Shown: piece by piece, positions 1 to 8,838 of the stretch
How positions within the stretch are numbered: the stretch's first letter is position 1
Layout of the letters: each line of letters starts with the position of its first letter
From: Terrimonas_A sp051954695
Lineage (GTDB): Bacteria > Bacteroidota > Bacteroidia > Chitinophagales > Chitinophagaceae
Reading direction: 5' to 3'
Length of the DNA: 64,000 nucleotides
Assembly (NCBI GenBank): GCA_051954695.1
Contig: JBQCHL010000028.1
Location: 248,001 to 312,000, forward strand
Notes under the pieces: generated by a model
Seen by the model: only the letters and a program-made list of their open reading frames with translations
Databases searched by the model: none
Told to the model about the DNA's origin: nothing
Made by a program: the position numbers and the translations under genes

Positions 1-459
1 ACATATCCAGCGGGCCGGAGTAGCGCCTTCCTGGTAGGAAAGGGTCTGTATCTCCACTTTATCGGCCACCATAAAGGCAGAATAAAAGCCAAGACCAAAC
101 TTGCCGATCAGTTCATTGGCATCTTTTGCATCTTTGAATTTTTCCACGAATTCTGTGGCGCCGGAAAATGCGATCTGGTTGATATATTTTTTGATCTCAT
201 CAGCAGTCATCCCCAGCCCGGAATCACTGACAGTAATGGTCTTTTTGTCTTTATCAAAGGCCACTTCTACCTGCAGATTGCCCAGTTCTCCCTTGTATTG
301 TCCCAGGGATGAAAGGCGTTTGATCTTTTGGGTAGCGTCTATGGCATTGGAAACCAGTTCTCTCAAAAAGATCTCATGATCGGAGTACAGGAACTTTTTA
401 ATAATGGGAAAAATATTCTCCGTATGGATCGAGATTGTACCTTTTTCTTGCATAGTCAT
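1..459 (-). CDS. htpG: Molecular chaperone HtpG (Hsp90), N-terminal part, cut by window edge
   Basis: Cytosolic ATP-dependent Hsp90 chaperone. Only the first 153 codons are present; the gene runs off the left edge. The N-terminal GHKL ATPase domain is recognisable: ELVSNAIDA near residue 38 holds the catalytic Glu and Mg-binding Asn, DSGLGMT is the nucleotide-binding G1-type motif, and GKFGLGFYSAFMVADKV is the ATP-lid glycine motif. NAIDA replaces the commoner NASDA, which is normal in Bacteroidota. There are two in-frame ATGs, at 459 and 453; MTMQEKGTI or MQEKGTI are both reasonable starts. The next gene upstream, the DUF1003 gene, lies 84 bp away on the same strand. Confidence 0.96.
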   Translation of the reverse strand, partial: MTMQEKGTISIHTENIFPIIKKFLYSDHEIFLRELVSNAIDATQKIKRLSSLGQYKGELGNLQVEVAFDKDKKTITVSDSGLGMTADEIKKYINQIAFSGATEFVEKFKDAKDANELIGKFGLGFYSAFMVADKVEIQTLSYQEGATPARWIC

Positions 460-543
460 AATTTTTTGAAAAGAGTTATCGGCCCTTTTCAGCAATGGGT
501 GTTCCAAACTGGTATGCGCAGACAAAGTGGCAGGATAGACCTT

Positions 544-1197
544 TTATTTACCTTCTCTTACTGCTTTTTCAATCCCTTCCAGCATTTCCATTTCCACTTT
601 CTGTATTTCCAGCAGTCGTTTATTCTGATGTAGCAGCAGGTGGTCGAGCTTTTCATGGAGCATGCGGATCTCGACCTCTGCTTTGAGGTTTACTTTGTAA
701 TCGTGTTCTGCACGCTGGCGGTCTTTTGCTTCCTGGCGGTTCTGGCTCATCATAATTATTGGCGCCTGTATGGCTGCCAGGCAGGAAAGGATCAGGTTGA
801 GCAGGATGAATGGATATGGGTCAAAGCCTTTATCATGCAGGAACCAGGCATTGAATCCCATCCATATTATCAGGATGATAAAGAAAATGATGATGAACGA
901 CCAGCTTCCTCCGAAACTGGCTACTTTATCGGCCAGCTTTTCCCCAAAACTCAGGTTCTTATCGGTTGGAAGGGAGTGTTGCCTTGATAATATCTTACGA
1001 TTGTTAATACTTTTGGTAACGATCTTTTCCACCTCATTCAATTCTCCGAAATCCTGCTCCAGTAATTCGTTGATATAATTTTTACGAAGTTCGATCAGTT
1101 GCTCAGGAGGGATCGCTGATATATCATCTACATCAGGATAGTGTTGTTTAAAATAATCAGTAAAGGAGCAATCAATAGGGGAGGTCTTCTTTTTCAT
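544..1197 (-). CDS. DUF1003 family membrane protein
   Basis: A 217-residue protein of the DUF1003 family, an uncharacterised inner-membrane family. Two hydrophobic helices at about residues 99-119 and 128-150 flank a short loop (GFNAWFLHDKGFDPYPF), and the second ends in AAIQAPIIMMSQNRQ, the most recognisable signature of the family. After the membrane part comes a charged stretch of about 60 residues (160-212), rich in Glu, Lys and heptad Leu, that should form a coiled coil on the cytosolic side. The N-terminal 90 residues are soluble. Function is unknown; nothing in the neighbourhood (htpG downstream, acyl-CoA ligase upstream) suggests a specific role. Confidence 0.85.
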   Translation of the reverse strand: MKKKTSPIDCSFTDYFKQHYPDVDDISAIPPEQLIELRKNYINELLEQDFGELNEVEKIVTKSINNRKILSRQHSLPTDKNLSFGEKLADKVASFGGSWSFIIIFFIILIIWMGFNAWFLHDKGFDPYPFILLNLILSCLAAIQAPIIMMSQNRQEAKDRQRAEHDYKVNLKAEVEIRMLHEKLDHLLLHQNKRLLEIQKVEMEMLEGIEKAVREGK

Positions 1198-1254
1198 GAA
1201 CCGGTTTCTTTAAAAGGTAGGACTTTTTTGGTGTCCCGCAAAAAGAGTTGAGTT

Positions 1255-1379
1255 TCCCACTAAGACAACAAAGAGCACAAAGAAATAATTTTGTGTCCTT
1301 CTACCTGTCTCACCAAAAGGCGACTAAGCAAGCAGTTTAGCTATATAATTTCTTTGTGCTCTTTGTTGTCTTAGTGGGA
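1255..1379. repeat. Long intergenic inverted repeat, family A copy 1
   Basis: Two perfectly complementary 32-nt arms, 1255-1286 and 1348-1379, around a 61-nt spacer. The arm reads TCCCACTAAGACAACAAAG and onward, and contains the reiterated word ACAAAG. A second copy of the family is at 60698-60792. It lies between the DUF1003 gene and the acyl-CoA ligase gene. The outer sequence has no clean U-tract, so it is not a standard terminator, though it could form a large hairpin in RNA. Confidence 0.85.
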
Positions 1380-1403
1380 GAAAAACCTCCTTCGTGAGAA
1401 ACA

Positions 1404-3185
1404 TCAGGCATAGATGCGTTCAATAGCATCTTTATATTTTTCCGTGATCACCTTCCGCTTCATCGAAAGTTTAGGCGTCATTTCACCGGTATCGATTCCC
1501 CATTCATTGGGCAGCAGTTCAAATTTCTTTACCTGCTCCACGTGATTGAGGTATTTATTATAACGTTCAACAATCTCTTTATAAAAACTGATCACTTTTT
1601 CATTGCGGATCAGCTCTTCATTGGCCGCATCCGGTATACCGTTCTGCCTGCACCAGTCGCGCAATGCGGGAAATGCCGGAACAATAAGACCGCCTACAAA
1701 TTTCCTTTCAGGACCTACTACCATCACATGTTCAATATAAGGTGATTCCTTGAGTTTGTTTTCCACGGTAAGCGGTGCCACATATTTACCGCCACTTGTC
1801 TTGAACAATTCCTTTTTACGGTCGGTGATCTTGAGAAAATGATTGTCGACCATTGTGCCGATATCGCCGGTATGAAGCCAGCCGTCGGTGATGGTTTCAG
1901 CAGTGAGGTCAGGACGTTTGTAATAACCCAGCATGATGTGCGGGCCTTTGCTTAATATTTCTCCATCTTCGGCAATCTTTACTTCCACTCCGTCAATCAA
2001 TGGGCCAACGGTCCCGAATTTGCGGTTCTCTTCCTGGTAGCGGTTAACGGCGATCACAGGTGATGTTTCAGTAAGGCCGTAACCTTCCATAATAGGGATC
2101 CTTGCGGCAGTGAATATGCGTATCAATCTTACCTGGCAGGCAGCGCCGCCGGTTACGATGCATTTCAGTTCATTGCCCAGGCCTTCCCTCCATTTACTGA
2201 AGATGAGTTTGTTGGCCAGTTTCAACTGTATGTTATACCAAAATCCCTGGTTCTGGTTGATCTCGAACTTTTCTGCAAGGCCATGTGCCCAGAAGAATAA
2301 TTTCTTTTTGATGCCTGTAAGTTCGTTGCCTTTCTGCATTATGCGATCATATACTTTCTCCAGTAGTCGGGGCACTGTTGTGAACATGTGAGGCTTCACT
2401 TCTTTCAGGTTGTCACCGATCGTATCCAGGCTTTCCGCATAATAGATAGATGTGCCTTTGAAAAGATAGAGATAGCTCACCATCTTTTCAAAGATATGGT
2501 TGAGCGGCAAAAAACTTAACGAACGCATATCCTCTCCAGGAGGGAAACAAGGGAGGCAGGCTACCACGTTTGAAAGAATATTGCGATGGGTGAGCATTAC
2601 ACCTTTGGGTGTGCCGGTGGTGCCGGATGTGTAAAGGATCGTTGCTACGTCTTCATATTTGATGTTTGCAGCAATTTCTTTTACACGAGCTTTTGTTTCA
2701 GGTGTGGCATGCGCAGCAATATCTTTCCAGTAAGTAGCATTTGCCACATGTTCGATCGTGAATATTTCCTTGAGGTTGGGAAGTTTATCTTTCAGGCTAA
2801 ATACTTTCAGGTAAAGCTCTTCATCGTTTACGAACACGAATTTCACTTGTGCATCCTGCAACACAAATTCCAGGTCGCCAATGCTGATAGTAGGATACAC
2901 TGGTGTTAAGATAGCGCCAGTTTGCTGCACTGCCAGGTCGATCATCAACCATTCGGGCCTGTTTTTACTGAGAATGGCGATCTTATCCCGGGTTTCTACC
3001 GTCATATCGTTGGGGCTGGCGCCAAGGGCCAACAGGCCGGCTGCCAGGTCTTCAACGATAGTGGCCACTTCACGGGTGCTGTATGTTTTCCAGCGGCCGC
3101 TTTCTTTTCCGGCTAACATTACTTCCAGCGGCTCCCTTTCCAGGTGCCATTCGATACAATCAAAAAGTCTGCGGGGCTCTGTCAT
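1404..3185 (-). CDS. Long-chain fatty-acid--CoA ligase (AMP-forming)
   Basis: ANL-superfamily adenylating enzyme of 593 residues that should activate long-chain fatty acids to acyl-CoA using ATP (FadD15-like subgroup). Visible motifs are the P-loop YTSGTTGTPKGVMLTH at residues 185-200, GYGLTETSPV at 368-377, GWLHTGDIG at 435-443 and the DRKKELFKTSGGKYVAP hinge region. The C-terminal Lys-rich end (PKLSMKRK) fits the mobile domain carrying the catalytic lysine. Length is typical for this long-chain group. The N-terminus MTEPRRLFDCIEWHL is a plausible start. It is flanked by two unrelated long inverted repeats (1255-1379 and 3258-3356), so it is probably transcribed alone. Substrate chain length cannot be read from sequence. 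Confidence 0.93.
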   Translation of the reverse strand: MTEPRRLFDCIEWHLEREPLEVMLAGKESGRWKTYSTREVATIVEDLAAGLLALGASPNDMTVETRDKIAILSKNRPEWLMIDLAVQQTGAILTPVYPTISIGDLEFVLQDAQVKFVFVNDEELYLKVFSLKDKLPNLKEIFTIEHVANATYWKDIAAHATPETKARVKEIAANIKYEDVATILYTSGTTGTPKGVMLTHRNILSNVVACLPCFPPGEDMRSLSFLPLNHIFEKMVSYLYLFKGTSIYYAESLDTIGDNLKEVKPHMFTTVPRLLEKVYDRIMQKGNELTGIKKKLFFWAHGLAEKFEINQNQGFWYNIQLKLANKLIFSKWREGLGNELKCIVTGGAACQVRLIRIFTAARIPIMEGYGLTETSPVIAVNRYQEENRKFGTVGPLIDGVEVKIAEDGEILSKGPHIMLGYYKRPDLTAETITDGWLHTGDIGTMVDNHFLKITDRKKELFKTSGGKYVAPLTVENKLKESPYIEHVMVVGPERKFVGGLIVPAFPALRDWCRQNGIPDAANEELIRNEKVISFYKEIVERYNKYLNHVEQVKKFELLPNEWGIDTGEMTPKLSMKRKVITEKYKDAIERIYA

Positions 3186-3257
3186 AATTACAATCGTTAT
3201 TCTGCGGACAAATTAGGCAAAAAAGCTTTAAAGAAGGAGGAAGCCCCAAAGTTTAAG

Positions 3258-3356
3258 AAGTTTAAAGGTTTAAGGGTTTAAAAGTTTAAGGCTCAACAAG
3301 CAGACACCTATCTGCCCATGAACTTTAAACTTTTAAACCCTTAAACCTTTAAACTT
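3258..3356. repeat. Long intergenic inverted repeat, family B copy 1
   Basis: Two perfectly complementary 32-nt arms (3258-3289 and 3325-3356) made almost only of reiterated GTTTAAA-type words, with a 35-nt spacer. The right arm ends just 3 nt before the stop codon end of the TPR gene at 3360. A shorter second copy with 22-nt arms is at 43877-43946. Confidence 0.85.
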
Positions 3357-3359
3357 ATA

Positions 3360-4382
3360 TTATTTGCCGGCAACAGCCTGGTAATACTGTCCCGGAGGCA
3401 TCTTGAATACCCTGTTGCGCTGGAATTTGTTAAGTGCTTCGTATTGATCGGCATGTGCTTTTGTCCAGTTGTCGTAAGCTGCCAGGTTTTCTACGGGACC
3501 AAACAGCCATTGGTTATAGGCTTCAAAGAGACCGTCCTGCAAAAGCTGACGCTGGTAATCGAAGAGGCGGAAAGGGAATTTTGTAGCATAAGTATTGTAC
3601 CAGTCAAGGATAAACCTTGAGCGGACCATTCCAAGTGTTTCCACTGTCACACCCTTATTGGTCAGGCTTAACTGCTTGTTCATAGTCTGTAAATAAGCTT
3701 TAGCGAAATCGCTTTTGCTTTTATCGGCGTCTTTGCTCAGATCAGCTTCATTGAACAATTTTTCTTTGTATGCTTTCAGCAACAGTTCTTTCATAGCCGC
3801 CCCTCTTTGTGAAAGGCTTTCCATATTTATAAAGATCTCACCGTATATCAGGCTCCATACTTTATCGTTGGTAGAAAAATAGAAAAGAGCAGCATTGTAA
3901 TAGTTGCCTCCATAAGCAGGATCTACCTGGATACCTTTTTCCCAAAGATCAATAGCGGAGTTATTATGGGCAGACAAAAGCAGTTCGCCATACTCACTGT
4001 ATAATGGTCCGCTTTTGGGGAACTTCTTCAGCCCCTTTTTATACATCTTCTCGCATTCCTTTACTTCTTCCAGTGCTTTATATACATTACCGGCAATCTG
4101 GTAGCATATGACATCGGCATCTTCACGTTCTAAAAGGAGCTTGGCTCCTTCCAGTGCTTTGTCATAAGACCTTTTCAGGTAATAAGACATCACCAGGTCT
4201 TTCTGCATTTCCAGGTTGGTCTTATCCTGCACAAGTGCACGGTTCAATACAAGGATCGCGTTATCAAAATCACCTGTACGCATATATCCTTTGGCTGTTT
4301 CATGCATGGTCTTTGCATCGTCCTGTGCAAAAGCCACCAGGGTAAAAAGGAATAGGGCGGGGATAAGGAAAAGTTTTTTCAT
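3360..4382 (-). CDS. Exported tetratricopeptide-repeat protein
   Basis: A 340-residue protein with a clear SPI signal peptide (MKKLFLIPALFLFTLVAFA, cleavage before QDD), so periplasmic. Residues about 28-170 contain tandem TPR-like helix pairs (AKGYMRTGDFDNAILVLNRAL, then LKRSYDKALEGAKLLLERED and KECEKMYKKGLKKFPKSG). The second half (about 200-340) is helical and Trp/Tyr-rich with no motif I recognise. TPR proteins act as protein-protein scaffolds; the partner is unknown. Upstream (4383-4604) there is no gene. The gene ends next to inverted repeat B1 and appears monocistronic. Confidence 0.85.
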   Translation of the reverse strand: MKKLFLIPALFLFTLVAFAQDDAKTMHETAKGYMRTGDFDNAILVLNRALVQDKTNLEMQKDLVMSYYLKRSYDKALEGAKLLLEREDADVICYQIAGNVYKALEEVKECEKMYKKGLKKFPKSGPLYSEYGELLLSAHNNSAIDLWEKGIQVDPAYGGNYYNAALFYFSTNDKVWSLIYGEIFINMESLSQRGAAMKELLLKAYKEKLFNEADLSKDADKSKSDFAKAYLQTMNKQLSLTNKGVTVETLGMVRSRFILDWYNTYATKFPFRLFDYQRQLLQDGLFEAYNQWLFGPVENLAAYDNWTKAHADQYEALNKFQRNRVFKMPPGQYYQAVAGK

Positions 4383-4604
4383 TCGTATTTTTTTAGTTCA
4401 CCGCTTTAGGCGGTCGATGTTTTGTAGAATGGAACGCCTTATTACATATTTCCCTGTACAGGAATTATCATAAGCGTTTCATCAATACAGGTTATGAAGA
4501 TCATACAAAGCTAAGTTGTTTATGGTTTTCCGTAGCGGTTTCCCATTGCCTGAAGCGATGTATGTCCTAATTTTTAGATGTTATTAACAGCTGACCTTCA
4601 ATGT

Positions 4605-5825
4605 TTAAATAAGATGGGTAAGTAGTCCGTCCCTTAGCTTTGGTTCAAACCAGGTGCTTTTCGGCGGCATTACATTTCCACTGTCAGCGATATCGAATAA
4701 TTGCTGGATGGTGACCGGGTAAAGGCTGAATGCTACTTTCATTTCGCCACTGTTCACTCTTTTTTCCAGTTCGCCAAGGCCCCGGATCCCCCCTACAAAA
4801 TCGATCCGCTTATCAGTGCGCTGATCTTTTATGCCCAGTAATTTGTCAAGGATATTGTTGGATAATATCGTTACGTCCAGCACGCCGATCGGGTCCAATG
4901 TATAAGTGTCTTTACGGGAAGTAAGGATATACCACTGTTTATCCAAATACATGCCGAACTCATGCTGATGAGCAGGCTTTACGGGTTCCGAACTATGGGT
5001 GATCATGAAATCGTCTTGCAGGGCGCTGATGAAATCATCAGCATCATATCCGTTCAGATCTTTTACAACACGGTTATAATCCATGATAGCGAGCTCGCTG
5101 GCAGGGAAGATGGTAGTAAGGAAAAAACCTGCAGAAGAACTGTCTTTTAACTCCCTGCTCACTTTGGCTGCAGACGCCGCGCGGTGATGGCCATCGGCGA
5201 TATAAGTGGCCGGAACTTTCTGGCCGAAGAGGCGGGTGATCTCACTTACGATGCTGTCTTCATCCACCACCCAAATAGTATGCTGTATTCCATCGTCAGC
5301 CGTAAAATCATACACAGGAGAATGATAATCCTTCCAGTTGTTGATAATGGCGTCCAGTTCTTTTACGTTGTTGTATGCCATGAATACGTTGCCTGTTTGC
5401 GCACGTATCGTTTTCATGTGATCAATACGGTCCTTTTCTTTTTCCGGCCGTGTGAATTCATGTTTTTTGATCACATCATTGAAATAATCCTGCACGGAAG
5501 AAACGCAAACAAGACCAGTCTGGCTGCGGCCATCCATAATAAGACGATAGATATAATAGCAAGGCTTTTCTTCGGTGAACAAAATGCCTTTTTGCTGAAA
5601 ATCCAGCAGATTTTGTCCGGCTTTTTCATATACGTCCTGGCTGTGGGGGTCAATACCATCAGAAAGGTCTATCTCAGCTTTGGTGATATGAAGAAAAGAA
5701 AAGGGATTGTCCTTTGCTTCCTCCTTTGCTTCACTGCTGTTTAACACATCATAAGGCCTGGATGCTACTTTATCGGCGAGGTCCTGTCGGGGCCTCAGCG
5801 CCTGAAAAGGCTGGATGATTGCCAT
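4605..5825 (-). CDS. DUF1015 family protein, serC-linked
   Basis: A 406-residue protein of the DUF1015 family (HTH-like annotation in some databases, function unproven). Family hallmarks are the N-terminal IQPFQALRP followed by RPYDVLNSSEAK, the central YIADGHHRAASAAKVSRE motif and a C-terminal IDFVGGIRGLGELEKRV. The His-rich GHHRA motif suggests a ParB/SbnI-like serine kinase fold; this is established for relatives in general terms but is inference here. The gene starts 5 nt after the serC stop, so the two are almost certainly cotranscribed and translationally coupled. That pairing with a serine-biosynthesis gene fits a role around free serine or phosphoserine. No signal peptide. Confidence 0.88.
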   Translation of the reverse strand: MAIIQPFQALRPRQDLADKVASRPYDVLNSSEAKEEAKDNPFSFLHITKAEIDLSDGIDPHSQDVYEKAGQNLLDFQQKGILFTEEKPCYYIYRLIMDGRSQTGLVCVSSVQDYFNDVIKKHEFTRPEKEKDRIDHMKTIRAQTGNVFMAYNNVKELDAIINNWKDYHSPVYDFTADDGIQHTIWVVDEDSIVSEITRLFGQKVPATYIADGHHRAASAAKVSRELKDSSSAGFFLTTIFPASELAIMDYNRVVKDLNGYDADDFISALQDDFMITHSSEPVKPAHQHEFGMYLDKQWYILTSRKDTYTLDPIGVLDVTILSNNILDKLLGIKDQRTDKRIDFVGGIRGLGELEKRVNSGEMKVAFSLYPVTIQQLFDIADSGNVMPPKSTWFEPKLRDGLLTHLI

Positions 5826-5830
5826 ACTTA

Positions 5831-6907
5831 TTATCCTTTTTTATTTGCAAAATCTTTCATTACTTCTGTCAGCACTACGACGCTCTCGAGCGGTAAAGCG
5901 TTGTACATGGAAACGCGAAATCCTCCCACACTGCGGTGGCCTTTTACGCCGTAGAGCCCTTCCTGCTTACAGCGTTCAGAGAATTCTTTTTCCAGTGCAG
6001 TGTCTTCCATTACAAATACAGCATTCATGAAGCTACGGTCTTCTTTCGCTACAGTGCCTTTAAATACAGGGAGACTGTCGAGCGTGTTGTAAAACAGTGT
6101 GGCTTTGGCATGATTGAGTTTTTCTGCAGCAGCAACGCCTCCGTTTTCTTTCAGCCATTTAAGCGTAAGCATACATATATATACAGCAAACACGGGAGGT
6201 GTATTCAGCATGGACCCGTTCTCGATATGATTGCGGTAGTCCATCATAGTAGGAATGGGCCTGTTAACCTGCCCAAGTATATTTTTATTGACCACTACAA
6301 GGTTTACACCTGCTGCGCCTACATTTTTTTGTGCGCCGGCATAGATCAGGTCAAACTTATTGAAATCAACCGAACGGCTAAGGATATCACTGCTCATATC
6401 AGCTACCAGCGGCACATTGAATTTCTCAAATGCGGCCAGGTTCTGCCATTGCGTACCATATATGGTGTTGTTGGTAGTGATGTGCAGGTATTTGGCAGTA
6501 GCCGGTACATGAAAATCTTTTGGTAAGTAAGTGTAATTGCGGTCTTTGCTACTGCATACCACTTCCACATGTCCGAATAGCTTTGCTTCTTTGATGGCTT
6601 TAGTACCCCATACATCAGTATCTGTATACGCCGCCATTTCCTTTTCATTTAACAGGTTCATAGGTACCTGCATGAACTGGGTGGATGCACCGCCATGCAG
6701 AAATAGCACTTCATGGTCTTTATCAAGCAACATCAATTCCCTGACCAGGGACCGGGCTTCATTCATCACGTTTTCGAATAAAGGGGTGCGGTGACCGATT
6801 TCGAGGATAGAGAGGCCGGAATTATTGAAATTGAGGATTGCGCGGCTGGCTTCTTCAAAGACTTCTTTGGGGAGAATGGAAGGGCCAGCATTGAAATTGT
6901 GCATCAC
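5831..6907 (-). CDS. serC: Phosphoserine aminotransferase
   Basis: PLP-dependent class V aminotransferase that converts 3-phosphohydroxypyruvate and glutamate to phosphoserine and 2-oxoglutarate (serine biosynthesis; also a step of pyridoxal phosphate synthesis in some bacteria). 358 residues, the standard length. Motifs: N-terminal FNAGPSILP, the substrate-binding SGLSILEIGHR, HGGAST at 71-76, and the Schiff-base lysine K194 in YAGAQKN; the C-terminal VKGHRSVGGFRVSMYNA is characteristic. Two adjacent ATGs give MMHNF or MHNF. A -7-like element lies at 6937-6944. The DUF1015 gene follows 5 nt downstream. serA is not in the window. Confidence 0.97.
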   Translation of the reverse strand: MMHNFNAGPSILPKEVFEEASRAILNFNNSGLSILEIGHRTPLFENVMNEARSLVRELMLLDKDHEVLFLHGGASTQFMQVPMNLLNEKEMAAYTDTDVWGTKAIKEAKLFGHVEVVCSSKDRNYTYLPKDFHVPATAKYLHITTNNTIYGTQWQNLAAFEKFNVPLVADMSSDILSRSVDFNKFDLIYAGAQKNVGAAGVNLVVVNKNILGQVNRPIPTMMDYRNHIENGSMLNTPPVFAVYICMLTLKWLKENGGVAAAEKLNHAKATLFYNTLDSLPVFKGTVAKEDRSFMNAVFVMEDTALEKEFSERCKQEGLYGVKGHRSVGGFRVSMYNALPLESVVVLTEVMKDFANKKG

Positions 6908-6936
6908 TGGGCTGTTGATTTATTGAATTAGAGGGG

Positions 6937-6944
6937 CAAAGGTA
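6937..6944 (-). promoter_or_regulatory. Bacteroidota -7 element upstream of serC
   Basis: On the minus strand the bases read TACCTTTG, a match to TAnnTTTG, 29 nt before the serC start. No convincing TTTG -33 box is seen at the usual 19-nt spacing, so only the -7 part is supported. Confidence 0.5.
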
Positions 6945-6955
6945 GTTTATTTGAC

Positions 6956-7906
6956 TTATTCGTGTTCCTCACCATTTTTCCAGGCTGCGTTCAATATTTC
7001 AAACTCTTTCAGCTCAGCTTCGCTGAATTCTCTATTGGATAAATGTTGAAGGTCCGGCTGCCCGGCATTCACCCAGGCTGTGTACCAGCAGGAGGCCGTT
7101 GCAAGAATGGATTGCCGCATGCGCCGCTCTACCATACCGTTCAATTTATTATTGTACAAGCGTGTGTAAGCAGAAGAATACTGACGGATAACAGCTCCGT
7201 TCCGTTCTTCAAAAGCAAAACGTTGATCAGCCTGCATGGTTTGTGATAATTCCTTTTCGAGTTTTAAAACCGTATCGGCTGCTGCCGCACTTTCCAGCAC
7301 TCTTTTCCAGAAAAACTCTGCGGGGTCGGAAATGTACACTGCTTTCCCGACTATGAAATCCCATTCCTGTTCTGCCAGCAGCTCTGGGATCCGGCTCTCC
7401 CAAAAACCATGAATGCCCTTCTGGTTGGTCAATTGTCCATTATGATTGCTGCTGGCATGCAGCGGCACATGGGCATCGCCAATATAATGACCGATCTCTG
7501 CGGAATATTTCAGGATCGCGGCCTGGTTTTTCTCTTTGAATGCATGGGTGAGCCGTTGCAACATGGTTTGCAACCACCAGGGAATGATGCCATGCGCCTG
7601 CAGACTGTCAGCCGAATAAAGGGCAACCGCATCTTTCCAGGAACGGGGAAGGGCGGGATAGGGGTGCTGGCCATACTGATCGATATCTATATAATGGCGC
7701 GGACCTTCTGCGGCAACTATATAGCGTCTTTTATCAGGATCAACTGCATGCTCTTCTATAAAAGCAATATGTTGCTTGTAAATAAGGATCATTTCCGGAG
7801 GTAAAAGAAAGACAGCGTAGTAATTGATCTTACGATGGCCGAAAAACCCCCAGGAATGGGCAAGGGATGTTATAAAAAGAAAGAATAGAGAAAAGAGGTA
7901 TTTCAT
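6956..7906 (-). CDS. Exported zinc-dependent phospholipase C / S1-P1 nuclease-like hydrolase
   Basis: A 316-residue protein with an N-terminal signal peptide (MKYLFSLFFLFITSLAHS) leaving a mature N-terminus of WGFFGHRKIN. In the phospholipase C/S1-P1 nuclease superfamily the mature Trp coordinates a zinc ion, and this Trp is exactly at the predicted cleavage point. Further metal-ligand candidates are H24, H71 and D74 (HYIDID), H140-x3-D144 and H150 (HYIGDAHVPLH), and H166-x3-E170 (HGFWE). It should hydrolyse a phosphoester (phospholipid or nucleic acid) in the periplasm; substrate cannot be assigned. No TM anchor. Upstream 158 bp to the DUF502 gene hold no gene. Confidence 0.85.
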   Translation of the reverse strand: MKYLFSLFFLFITSLAHSWGFFGHRKINYYAVFLLPPEMILIYKQHIAFIEEHAVDPDKRRYIVAAEGPRHYIDIDQYGQHPYPALPRSWKDAVALYSADSLQAHGIIPWWLQTMLQRLTHAFKEKNQAAILKYSAEIGHYIGDAHVPLHASSNHNGQLTNQKGIHGFWESRIPELLAEQEWDFIVGKAVYISDPAEFFWKRVLESAAAADTVLKLEKELSQTMQADQRFAFEERNGAVIRQYSSAYTRLYNNKLNGMVERRMRQSILATASCWYTAWVNAGQPDLQHLSNREFSEAELKEFEILNAAWKNGEEHE

Positions 7907-8064
7907 AACAGCAGGTGTTATCTGGCGTTTGAGGATGAGTATTTGTTGATTGTTGACCGATGGCCGGAATGAACGCGCAAGCCAGGACTAGTAGTCTCTC
8001 TTCAATTGACAAATAACTGTTTGTTCTGCCTTGCGTGCTTGAATTGATAAAAAGAAAGGAATAC

Positions 8065-8703
8065 CTACAAGCCTTCAGTTGGCTTCGGCTGACGGGTATG
8101 ATCATCTTCCAGTTCCACCACGCCGCCTGTTACAGCATATTTCATGGCTTCACCTGAACTGATCTTATCTATTTTTTTTACTCTTGACCGGGGAAGTATA
8201 TATAACTGACCGGCAAAATTATATGCCTGGGGAACATATACGGCTACCTTATCGGCTCCCATCTCAAACTTGCTCATCTCTTCATCGGTTAAGAACCCGA
8301 CGATCCATACATCTTCTGCAAACACGTTGGCCAGCACGGCTTTATTGAATCTTTTCTTATCACCTGCAAAAGCTTCAAAGAAGTCTTTGGTGGAAGAATA
8401 AATGAATTTGATCACAGGAGTACGTTCCATCCATTGATCAAAAAAATGGATAAAACTGCCCATCAGGAAGTTAGAGCTTATCCAGCCTACCAGGATAATA
8501 AATACGACAATGATCACGAACCCAAGCCCCGGGATATTTACATAAGGGCGGAGAATGCCATCCACTTTTGCAAACAGCAGGTAAACAATATATATGGTAA
8601 TACCGATCGGCGCCAGGATGATAATCCCCTGGATCAGATAGCGTAAGAGCTTTTTTGCATAATACTGACCGGTATTCTTAGGCGCATTCGCCATGGGTAA
8701 CAT
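8065..8703 (-). CDS. DUF502 family membrane protein
   Basis: A 212-residue DUF502 protein. Two transmembrane helices at about 24-46 and 58-80 precede the family signature FFDQWMERTPVIKFIYSSTKD; the remaining half is a beta-rich soluble domain with VWIVGFLTDEE and VAVYVPQAYN. Members are conserved integral membrane proteins of unknown function. Start choice is ambiguous between ATG 8703 (MLPMANA) and ATG 8694 (MANAPKN); a -7 element at 8715-8722 leaves almost no leader for 8703, which slightly favours 8694. Divergently transcribed from the efflux operon regulator at 8839. Confidence 0.87.
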   Translation of the reverse strand: MLPMANAPKNTGQYYAKKLLRYLIQGIIILAPIGITIYIVYLLFAKVDGILRPYVNIPGLGFVIIVVFIILVGWISSNFLMGSFIHFFDQWMERTPVIKFIYSSTKDFFEAFAGDKKRFNKAVLANVFAEDVWIVGFLTDEEMSKFEMGADKVAVYVPQAYNFAGQLYILPRSRVKKIDKISSGEAMKYAVTGGVVELEDDHTRQPKPTEGL

Positions 8704-8714
8704 TGATTTGGGGC

Positions 8715-8722
8715 CAAAGGTA
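8715..8722 (-). promoter_or_regulatory. -7 element upstream of the DUF502 gene
   Basis: Minus-strand TACCTTTG matches TAnnTTTG. It lies 11 nt before ATG 8703 or 20 nt before ATG 8694. No -33 TTTG is evident at 19 nt. Confidence 0.45.
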
Positions 8723-8788
8723 ATAAAAGCTACGGCTGCCAGGGCGTGTAAAAAACAGGATGAACGGGGAAAAACACAGGATGGAAAC

Positions 8789-8819
8789 TTTGGTTACGAA
8801 AAAAGTTTCCCTAGTTTTG
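8789..8819 (+). promoter_or_regulatory. Complete Bacteroidota promoter of the efflux operon
   Basis: TTTG at 8789-8792, exactly 19 nt, then TAGTTTTG at 8812-8819: a full match to the TTTG-N19-TAnnTTTG consensus of the Bacteroidota primary sigma factor. The TetR start codon is at 8839, giving a leader of roughly 15 nt. This is the best promoter in the window. A TetR operator would be expected to overlap it; the bases AAAAAAGTTTCCC sit between the boxes, but I see no convincing palindrome. Confidence 0.8.
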
Positions 8820-8838
8820 TACCCTAAATTTCGCGTGA

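Noticed and set aside
7960..7980. Bases resembling one arm of inverted repeat C (also 61678-61692)
   Set aside because: Only 9-11 matching bases and no partner arm; could be chance, so not listed as repeats.
7830..8105. 91-codon minus-strand frame across the gap between the zinc hydrolase and DUF502 genes
   Set aside because: Overlaps both neighbours out of frame, no domain, no start context.
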